Assembly: GCA_026985495.1 (NCBI GenBank)
Contig: JALSQJ010000129.1
Span: 1-11,129, forward strand
Direction of reading: 5' to 3'
Length of the DNA stretch: 11,129 bases
DNA from: Campylobacteraceae bacterium
Lineage (GTDB): Bacteria; Campylobacterota; Campylobacteria; Campylobacterales; Sulfurovaceae
Shown here: one piece after another, positions 6,000 through 11,129 of the stretch
Position numbering within the stretch: position 1 is the first letter of the stretch
Layout of the letters: each line of letters begins with the position of its first letter
Translations under genes and position numbers: made by a program
The notes under the pieces: model-generated
The model's input: only the letters and a program-made list of their open reading frames with translations
The model's database searches: none
What the model was told of the DNA's origin: nothing

Positions 6000-6746
6000 T
6001 TAGACCTTATAATTTTTATCTCGTACACTCATCTGTTTACTCTCCGTGTCAAGATAGAGATCATAAGTATCCATAACGCGTAAAAGAGTACTAAGCTTTT
6101 TATACCCATAATTAATAGGAGAGAAAGAGGATTTATTATTAATATACGCACCCATATCGGCTAAATTTGACCAACCAAACTCATCCATAGTTTGATGGTG
6201 TGCATTTTTAAGAAGCTTAACAAGCCACTTATCTCTTTTAAGCTCTTCAGATGTTTTACGCACCTCTTTTTTACTGCTACTACCCACAACTGGAACCTCA
6301 TCAGTTGTTGCCATAAGCTTTTCAGTAAAGATAAACTGTGAACAGGCTGCTATAAATGCATCAGGGGTTTTCTTCTCTCCAAATCCAAAAACCTTTATAC
6401 CCTCTTGTTGTACCCTCATCACTACAGGGGTAAAGTCAGAATCACTTGTAGCAAAAGCAAAAGCATCTATCTTTTTTGTATGTAGCAGGTCAATAGCATC
6501 AATTGTCATTAGAATATCGGTTGCATTTTTGTTTTTAGAGTAGTCAAACTGCTGTATTGGCTTAATGGCAAACTCCAAAAGTTTCTCTTCCCAATTTTTT
6601 AGGTTACTCTTCGTCCAATTTCCATAGGCTTGACGAATATTTACCACTCCATAGTTACTAAGTTCAGAGATAATCCCCTCAATAGCTCTATGCGAAATAT
6701 TATCACAATCTATAAACAGAGCAATATGGTCTTTTTTACTCTTCAT
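6000..6746 (-). CDS. NYN domain (LabA/DUF88-type) putative RNase with C-terminal LOTUS/OST-HTH-like domain
   Basis: The protein has 248 residues and two domains. Residues about 6-145 form a NYN domain of the PIN-like nuclease superfamily: ALFIDCDN (Asp13, Asp15), NATDILMTIDAIDLL with Asp77, and ATSDSDF (Asp102, Asp104) supply the acidic residues that bind metal, followed by the GIKVFGFGEKKTPDAFIAAC strand-helix part. Residues about 168-245 look like an OST-HTH/LOTUS RNA-binding domain. The likely role is metal-dependent RNA cleavage or RNA binding; the substrate is unknown. The start overlaps the stop of rsmD by one base (TAATG) and has a strong GAGGAG ribosome binding site 5 nt upstream, so the two are expressed together, both with RNA-related functions. 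Confidence 0.9.
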   Translation of the reverse strand: MKSKKDHIALFIDCDNISHRAIEGIISELSNYGVVNIRQAYGNWTKSNLKNWEEKLLEFAIKPIQQFDYSKNKNATDILMTIDAIDLLHTKKIDAFAFATSDSDFTPVVMRVQQEGIKVFGFGEKKTPDAFIAACSQFIFTEKLMATTDEVPVVGSSSKKEVRKTSEELKRDKWLVKLLKNAHHQTMDEFGWSNLADMGAYINNKSSFSPINYGYKKLSTLLRVMDTYDLYLDTESKQMSVRDKNYKV

Positions 6747-7351
6747 TACAGCTCCTCTTTGGGTTTGTAGTAGGTAATAGTAGAGCGTCCAAACTTTTTA
6801 CGTTTAATCTGCTCTAGTTTACCTATTGTTTTTGGCATATCTAGCTTTGTCATATGTTCTACAATAACCATCATGGTTTTTCTAGGGTCAATCTTCTCTA
6901 TAAGCTCTATAGTTTTTTCGTAAACATTGTCCATACCATCACGAGTTGAAAATGGTGGGTCAAAGTAGAAGTAGGTTTTCTCTTCTCTACTCTCTACTAT
7001 ACTTAAAACGGTATCAAACTTCTCAAAGCTATCTCCAAAGATATAGTGACACTTAGCAGGGTTAAGTCGTGCTATATTCTCTTGCAATACTTTGTAGGCA
7101 ACTCTGTTATACTCTATAAAGTAACATTGTGATGCACCTCTACTTAATGCCTCTAATCCTATAGAGCCTGAACCTGAAAAGACCTCTACAAAATTTTTAT
7201 CTATTATCTCAAATTGTAAAGTATTAAAAAGTGACTCTTTTAATATAGCTTTAGAGCTTCGTGTTGTAAATATATTTGGAATCTCAATTACTCTGCCTTT
7301 AAACTCTCCACCTATTATTTTTGTTGTAAAATTTTGATTTTTTTTTATCAT
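6746..7351 (-). CDS. rsmD: 16S rRNA (guanine(966)-N2)-methyltransferase RsmD
   Basis: RsmD uses S-adenosylmethionine to methylate N2 of G966 (E. coli numbering) in 16S rRNA. The protein has 201 residues, normal for the family. Visible features: the start IIGGEFKGR (12-20), the TRSSKAILKESLFNTL region (30-45) that corresponds to TRPT...RExLFN, the SAM-binding motif VEVFSGSGSIGLEALSRGA (55-73), Glu80 in the acidic loop, and the catalytic DPPF (131-134). Several usual residues are changed conservatively (FSGSGSIG instead of FAGSGxLG). The ATG is preceded by a GA-rich GAGAGAG. It leads a two-gene unit with the NYN gene. RsmD is set apart from other methyltransferases with NPPY/DPPY by the LGLEALSRGA-like string. 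Confidence 0.93.
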   Translation of the reverse strand: MIKKNQNFTTKIIGGEFKGRVIEIPNIFTTRSSKAILKESLFNTLQFEIIDKNFVEVFSGSGSIGLEALSRGASQCYFIEYNRVAYKVLQENIARLNPAKCHYIFGDSFEKFDTVLSIVESREEKTYFYFDPPFSTRDGMDNVYEKTIELIEKIDPRKTMMVIVEHMTKLDMPKTIGKLEQIKRKKFGRSTITYYKPKEEL

Positions 7352-7390
7352 ATCTCTCTCTTAGCTATTTACTATTTTTATTATGAACGA

Positions 7391-7399
7391 ATTTTAGCA
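7391..7399 (-). promoter_or_regulatory. Possible extended -10 of the rsmD promoter
   Basis: On the - strand TGC-TAAAAT is an extended -10 element about 40 nt before the rsmD start codon. No clear -35 is seen at the expected distance. Confidence 0.3.
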
Positions 7400-7531
7400 T
7401 AATTAGTTAGATTTTCTATTGATTATAAATAATTTATAACAATAAAAAAGTAAAAATTATATTTTAAATATTACTTAAAAAAAAATCTATTTTTATAATT
7501 GTTTTTTATCTTTTTCTTTACATTATGGTAG

Positions 7532-7537
7532 TATAAT
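7532..7537 (+). promoter_or_regulatory. -10 element of the M20/ATP-grasp operon
   Basis: TATAAT stands in a T-rich setting with no good -35; T-rich upstream signals instead of a -35 are known in Campylobacter-type promoters. The start near 7544 leaves a leader of about 50 nt. The ATG at 7596 has only an A-rich AAAGAAAA stretch in place of a true ribosome binding site. Confidence 0.5.
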
Positions 7538-7595
7538 TTCGCAAACACAGAGATAATATTTTGTACCCAATTAACCAAAAACAAAGAAAATAATA

Positions 7596-8696
7596 ATGCA
7601 ATATTTAAAAGACCTTAAAGAGATTGTTAATATCAACTCATATACTAAAAATAAAGTTGGGGTAGATAAAGTATCCACCTACATGAGTCAATGGTTTGCC
7701 CAACTTGGTTTTGAAAACAGATGTTTTGAACGCAGTGAATTAGGTAATCACAATCTCTACACTACTCCCAAAACTGATGGAATAAAAATATTACTTTTGG
7801 GTCATAACGACACCGTTTTTCCACAAGGGAAATTTGAACATTTTTCAGAAGATAAAGAGTGGGTTTATGGACCTGGCGTGTGCGACATGAAGGGTGGAAA
7901 TATCGTTGCCCTACAAGCACTACGCAATGTTTTTAAAAAAAATGGAAAATTAGAGAATATAGATATACTTTTAGTTTCAGATGAAGAGACAGGTTCCGAT
8001 GACAGTAAACTACTTACATCTAAACTAGCTAAAGAGTATGATGTCTGTTTTGTATTTGAAGCTGCTGGTGAACAACTAGAGGTAGTTACAGCTAGAAAAG
8101 GGGTAGGTACATTTACTATTGAAATAGAGGGTAAAGCCTCTCATGCAGGAGTACGTTATAGCCATGGTATAAATGCTAATCTTGAAGCTGCATATAAACT
8201 CATAGAGCTTACAAAACTTACCAATTTAGAGATTGGAACAACTGTAAATGTAGGAAAAATTTTAGGTGGAATTGGAGCAAATACTATCTCACCTAATGCA
8301 ACACTTCTATTAGAGCTTCGTTACACTAAAAATAGCGAAAGAGATAGACTCCTTAATGCATTAGAGACTATTACCAACACCTCCTATGTTGAGGGTACAA
8401 AAGCCCTACTCTCTGGACAAATTCAACGTGATGTTATGGAGAGCAATATAGCACAATTAGATTTAATTGATAAGATTGAAAAGATTACTAACATTAAACT
8501 ACCAACAGAAGAGCGTGGTGGAGTGAGCGATGCCAATATTGTAGCGTCACAAGGGGTAACAACAGTTGATGGTTTTGGACCCTTTGGAGATGGTGACCAC
8601 ACTATAAAGGAGAGAGCATTAAAAAGCTCTTTTGAACAACGAATTGAGTTAATGACAAAGATACTTATGCACCATCAAGAGCATAAACAATTTTAA
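7596..8696 (+). CDS. M20 family metallopeptidase, carboxypeptidase G2 type
   Basis: M20 enzymes use two zinc ions to split amide bonds of small substrates; carboxypeptidase G2 removes C-terminal glutamate from folates. The protein has 366 residues, with no signal peptide, so it is cytoplasmic. The full metal and catalytic set is visible: His70 and Asp72 in LLGHNDTVFP, bridging Asp97 in YGPGVCDMKGG, general base Glu130 and ligand Glu131 in SDEETGS, Glu155 in FEAAG and His335 in GDGDHT. The spacing of these follows carboxypeptidase G2. The dimerisation (lid) domain lies at about 165-275 with KASHAG (180-184) and the GGIGANTISP segment. The gene leads an operon with two ATP-grasp ligase genes, 17 nt before the next, so its substrate may be the amide product or a by-product of those ligases. 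The true substrate cannot be read from sequence; a deacylase acting on N-acyl amino acids is possible. Confidence 0.92.
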   Translation: MQYLKDLKEIVNINSYTKNKVGVDKVSTYMSQWFAQLGFENRCFERSELGNHNLYTTPKTDGIKILLLGHNDTVFPQGKFEHFSEDKEWVYGPGVCDMKGGNIVALQALRNVFKKNGKLENIDILLVSDEETGSDDSKLLTSKLAKEYDVCFVFEAAGEQLEVVTARKGVGTFTIEIEGKASHAGVRYSHGINANLEAAYKLIELTKLTNLEIGTTVNVGKILGGIGANTISPNATLLLELRYTKNSERDRLLNALETITNTSYVEGTKALLSGQIQRDVMESNIAQLDLIDKIEKITNIKLPTEERGGVSDANIVASQGVTTVDGFGPFGDGDHTIKERALKSSFEQRIELMTKILMHHQEHKQF

Positions 8697-8713
8697 AATA
8701 GGAGAAGTGAAAA

Positions 8714-9619
8714 ATGTCAGATAAACGAACCATTGGTATGTGGCTCTATAAAAATGGTGGTGGAGATGCCATTGAGAAAAAGCTTATTAAAAAACTGCGT
8801 GAGAGAGATATTTTAACTATTAACGATATTAACCTACGTTATGCAACAGCCAAAAATAAAAATATTGTTCACAACGGTATTAAGCTAAATAAACTTGACC
8901 TATTCTTCTCCTACAATGCAGGAGAGCAGACTATCTATCAGACCTATTTATACCAAGCACTCAATAGAATGATTCCAATGATTAACTCTTATGATGCTTT
9001 TCAACTAACAGAAGATAAGTTTCAAACCTCTTTTGTACTAAGAAATGCAGGAATAAAAACAGCTGATTACAGACTATTCCATAGAGATGAAGCCTCTAAA
9101 AACCTATATAAAACACTCTCTAAATGGGGAGGAATGGTCTATAAGCCTACCAATGGTTGGGGTGGCTCTGGATTAAGTAAAATTGAAGATGAAGAGTCAA
9201 TCCAAACACTTCTACCATCTATTAATCAAAGCAACACTAGAGAGGTCTTTGTAGAGCGTTTTATAAAATATGATAACTCAGACTTTCGAGTAGATATTGT
9301 CGATGGAAAATATGTAGGATGTTATGGTAGAAAAGCATCAGGTAGCGACTGGAGAACCAATGTAACCTCTGGTGGGTCGGTCTTCATGAGAGAGTGTAAC
9401 GATGATATTTTAAATATTGCCATTAAGGCAGCAAAAGCTTGTGGAACAGATATTGCAGGAGTTGACATTATTTACGATTTGGAACGAGAAGAGTATGTAG
9501 TGTTAGAGGTAAATGGCATTCCTGCATTTGCAACACCAGAACAAGAGAAGATGGGTCTTGATTTTAATGATAAAAAGATTGACCTCATTGTCGATTTAAT
9601 CGATAGAAAAACACACTAA
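8714..9619 (+). CDS. RimK/LysX-like ATP-grasp ligase
   Basis: ATP-grasp ligases join a carboxylate (through an acyl phosphate) to an amine. The protein has 301 residues. N-terminal domain at about 1-95; Lys102 in LTEDKFQT and Lys144 in VYKPTNGWGGSGL (142-154, glycine-rich loop) hold ATP; VFVERFI (178-184) is the hinge strand; DFRVDIVDGK (190-199) and DWRTNVTSGG (212-221) give the substrate and phosphate contacts typical of RimK and LysX; Asp251, Glu265 and Asn267 (LEVNGIPAF) bind Mg2+. All key residues are present, so it should be active. AGGAG lies 9 nt before the ATG. It is 17 nt downstream of the M20 gene and 16 nt before a second ATP-grasp gene. Amino acid ligation to a peptide, protein tail or small acid is likely; RimK itself and glutathione synthetase differ in length and motifs, so no symbol is given. 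Confidence 0.88.
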   Translation: MSDKRTIGMWLYKNGGGDAIEKKLIKKLRERDILTINDINLRYATAKNKNIVHNGIKLNKLDLFFSYNAGEQTIYQTYLYQALNRMIPMINSYDAFQLTEDKFQTSFVLRNAGIKTADYRLFHRDEASKNLYKTLSKWGGMVYKPTNGWGGSGLSKIEDEESIQTLLPSINQSNTREVFVERFIKYDNSDFRVDIVDGKYVGCYGRKASGSDWRTNVTSGGSVFMRECNDDILNIAIKAAKACGTDIAGVDIIYDLEREEYVVLEVNGIPAFATPEQEKMGLDFNDKKIDLIVDLIDRKTH

Positions 9620-9635
9620 ACATAAAGGATAAAAT

Positions 9636-11099
9636 ATGGGCTTAAACAATAAAAAACTACCGAAATTAGGATTTTTATATCTTGATTATGTATTACGATT
9701 TTTTGACCACTCTAACTTTAAAGGGTGGCCAAATAAAATAGAGACAGTAACCTACCACTGGGGAAATGATAAAGATAGATTTATTAAAGAGGTTAAAAAG
9801 AAAAAAATTGATGTACTTATTGGTAATATTCCAGCAACTGCATATGAGACATTTAGAGAGATTGCTAGAGCTTTACCTAATGTTCGTTTTATTCCATCAC
9901 TTGACACACAATTCTCTAATAAATCAAAAGAGAATGTAACCCGTTTTGCATGGAAATATGACCTTCCTATTCCAAAAACATACATCTACTACAACCGTAC
10001 AAATGCAGACAAGTTTTTGAAAAAAACAGAGTACCCAAAAATTATTAAAAAATCGTATGGTCCATCTAACTATGGTGGATACTTTGTGCATAAAGTTGAC
10101 TCCTACAAAGAGGCTAAAGAGCTAATTGCTGAGAAGAAATATCACCCAATCTATTTCCAAGACTTTGTTCCAATGGAAGCAGATATTCGTGTTATGCTTA
10201 TTGGTCATAAACCTGTTTGTGCCTTTTGGCGAAGAGCTCCAGAGGGTGAGTGGTTAACCAACACGAGCCAAGGTGGAAGCATGGATTATATGAATGTTCC
10301 AAAAAGCGTTCTTGATTTAGCCGTTAGAGTTAGTAAAGCTGCCAACGCAGAGTATTGGGCTTGTGATATTGCTTATGGTAAAGATGGTAAAGTTCGTATC
10401 TTAGAGTGTGCAACTGCATTTGCAGCTTTTCCATATATTCGTGACTGGATTGGTCAATACATTATGTGGAGTCTAAGTGAGGGTCGTTTTAGAAAACCAC
10501 ACATACCAATGTTTAATTGGGAAGAGCTTGGAAAAATAAGTCCTGATTTACTTAGAACAATGAGACATATTACTTTTGGAAAGTACAACGCCTCTTACGA
10601 TGGTGCATACTTTGGGAAAAAGAAGAAAAACTATGGTGATAGTGAAGTATTCTTACATGAACTTGACTCTGCTTATAAAATGTTCAATGTTAAAGAGAGA
10701 ACTTTTGAAGAGTGGCCAAGTGAAAAGTGGAACTACCAAGATAAGTTTGCACTTAAAAGCTTAAAATCTATGAAAGTACCAGCACTAAAAAGAGATGAAG
10801 CTCCTGTAGTAAGTGAAGATGAATCTACTCCTACTTTTGATATCTCAAATGAAGATTTAGAAGAGCTATTAACCTCTGTAAAAGGTATTGGTAAGAAAAA
10901 ACTCAAGAAGTTAACTGACCGTTTCTCTCACCAAGCAATTATTAATATTTTAGAATATGAACCAAAAATTCTTAAAGATATTAAAGGTATCTATGATGAT
11001 ACATTAGAGGGTATAATGGAAGTTTGGAATGGTTACAAAAATGCTTTTTTCAAGGAAAAAGATAATAAGAAAAGAGATAAAGACTTAATTGAGTCTTAA
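9636..11099 (+). CDS. Divergent ATP-grasp protein with C-terminal helix-hairpin-helix domain
   Basis: The protein has 487 residues. Residues about 1-95 form the N-terminal domain. The ATP-grasp fold runs from about 96 to 285: Lys98, IIKKSYGPSNYGGYF (136-150), IYFQDFVP (172-179), DIRVMLIGHK (183-192), EWLTNTSQGGS (205-215) and DIAYGKDGKVRILE (244-257) line up with the RimK type. The third metal ligand is changed: after Glu257 comes CATAFAAF, so the usual ExN reads E-C-A. Residues 286-400 are a linker-like region with many Lys, Trp and Tyr, ending in an acidic stretch. Residues about 403-467 carry tandem helix-hairpin-helix motifs (VKGIGKKKLKKL at 415-426, LKDIKGI at 446-452), as in DNA-binding proteins. 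The tail is highly charged. AAAGGA 6 nt before the ATG supports the start. It is the third gene of the M20 operon. The substrate is unknown; the tail suggests nucleic acid contact. Confidence 0.85.
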   Translation: MGLNNKKLPKLGFLYLDYVLRFFDHSNFKGWPNKIETVTYHWGNDKDRFIKEVKKKKIDVLIGNIPATAYETFREIARALPNVRFIPSLDTQFSNKSKENVTRFAWKYDLPIPKTYIYYNRTNADKFLKKTEYPKIIKKSYGPSNYGGYFVHKVDSYKEAKELIAEKKYHPIYFQDFVPMEADIRVMLIGHKPVCAFWRRAPEGEWLTNTSQGGSMDYMNVPKSVLDLAVRVSKAANAEYWACDIAYGKDGKVRILECATAFAAFPYIRDWIGQYIMWSLSEGRFRKPHIPMFNWEELGKISPDLLRTMRHITFGKYNASYDGAYFGKKKKNYGDSEVFLHELDSAYKMFNVKERTFEEWPSEKWNYQDKFALKSLKSMKVPALKRDEAPVVSEDESTPTFDISNEDLEELLTSVKGIGKKKLKKLTDRFSHQAIINILEYEPKILKDIKGIYDDTLEGIMEVWNGYKNAFFKEKDNKKRDKDLIES

Positions 11100-11107
11100 T
11101 CTTTTTT
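11080..11107 (+). terminator. Weak intrinsic terminator overlapping the stop codon
   Basis: AAGACTT (11080-11086) pairs with GAGTCTT (11091-11097) around an AATT loop, giving a 7-bp stem with one G-U pair, followed 4 nt later by T6 (11102-11107). The stem is AT-rich and weak, but the place, at the end of the three-gene operon, fits. Confidence 0.45.
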
Positions 11108-11129
11108 ATCCTTAGACTTATGCTCTTTA
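11096..11129 (-). CDS. Possible C-terminal end of a convergent gene
   Basis: On the - strand the last bases read KEHKSKDKKD followed by TAA (11098-11096). A short charged tail like this is common at protein ends in such genomes, and the other two - frames are less convincing. The stop would overlap the stop of the ATP-grasp gene by two bases. Only ten codons are visible, so this is a guess. Confidence 0.25.
   Translation of the reverse strand, partial: KEHKSKDKKD

Larger units (their letters stand above)
7352..7595. other. AT-rich divergent intergenic region
   Basis: This 244-bp stretch separates rsmD (-) from the M20 peptidase operon (+). It holds a predicted promoter for each side, several A and T tracts (for example A9 at 7477-7485), and a 13-base partial match (ATATTACTTAAAA, 7468-7480) to the repeat around the 1852 gene, which may be chance in such AT-rich DNA. 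I see no RNA gene or small coding frame with a ribosome binding site. Confidence 0.6.

Noticed and set aside
5696..6076. Open frame on the + strand across the vwa start
   Set aside because: It overlaps the signal peptide, promoter region and the end of the NYN gene, all better supported on the - strand.
7419..7432. TTGAT half site before rsmD as an FNR box
   Set aside because: The second half reads AATAA instead of ATCAA (3/5); this is expected by chance in such AT-rich DNA.
1..11129. CRISPR array, tRNA, rRNA or insertion sequence
   Set aside because: No regularly spaced repeats, tRNA-like folds, rRNA segments or transposase motifs were seen on either strand.

Overview
The window is AT-rich bacterial DNA with dense, mostly SD-led genes. 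Gene content (acetyl-CoA synthetase, a Crp/Fnr regulator beside a single-domain hemerythrin, FluC, RsmD) and codon use (strong preference for A/T-ending codons, AAA, TTA, AGA) suggest a Campylobacterota genome such as Sulfurovum, Sulfurimonas or a relative. This assignment rests on the general look of the proteins, not on a database match.

Left part (1-2580, + strand): the 3' end of an acetyl-CoA synthetase gene (acs); a class II Fic/DUF4172 protein (probable AMP-transferase) with its own predicted promoter; and an unrecognised 234-residue protein. This last gene is bracketed by two 19-bp perfect direct repeats (21 of 22 bases in a longer alignment), one in its promoter and one starting just after its stop codon.

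Middle part (2582-3742): a divergent pair, a Crp/Fnr-type regulator (- strand) and a bacteriohemerythrin (+ strand). The 63-bp gap before the first ATG holds an FNR-like palindrome TTGAC-N4-ATCAA. Its two arms form the -35 elements of both divergent promoters. The regulator carries the ExxSR recognition-helix signature that reads this kind of site, so a self-contained sensor/O2- or NO-binding module with mutual repression is likely. The hemerythrin probably starts at GTG 3320 rather than at the upstream ATG 3287.

Then come two - strand units: vwa-crcB (an exported von Willebrand A protein followed 5 nt later by a FluC fluoride channel) and rsmD-NYN (16S rRNA guanine-N2 methyltransferase overlapping by 1 nt a NYN/LOTUS-type putative RNase). 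They are separated by a predicted promoter for vwa.

Right part (7352-11129, + strand): after a 244-bp AT-rich divergent intergenic region lies a tight three-gene operon: an M20 metallopeptidase of the carboxypeptidase G2 type, a RimK/LysX-like ATP-grasp ligase, and a larger divergent ATP-grasp protein that lacks the usual metal-binding Asn and carries a C-terminal tandem helix-hairpin-helix domain. One hydrolase that cuts amide bonds plus two enzymes that make them, one of them with a probable nucleic-acid-binding tail, is the best candidate here for an undescribed system. The operon ends in a weak hairpin/T-tract, and a convergent gene may enter from the right edge.
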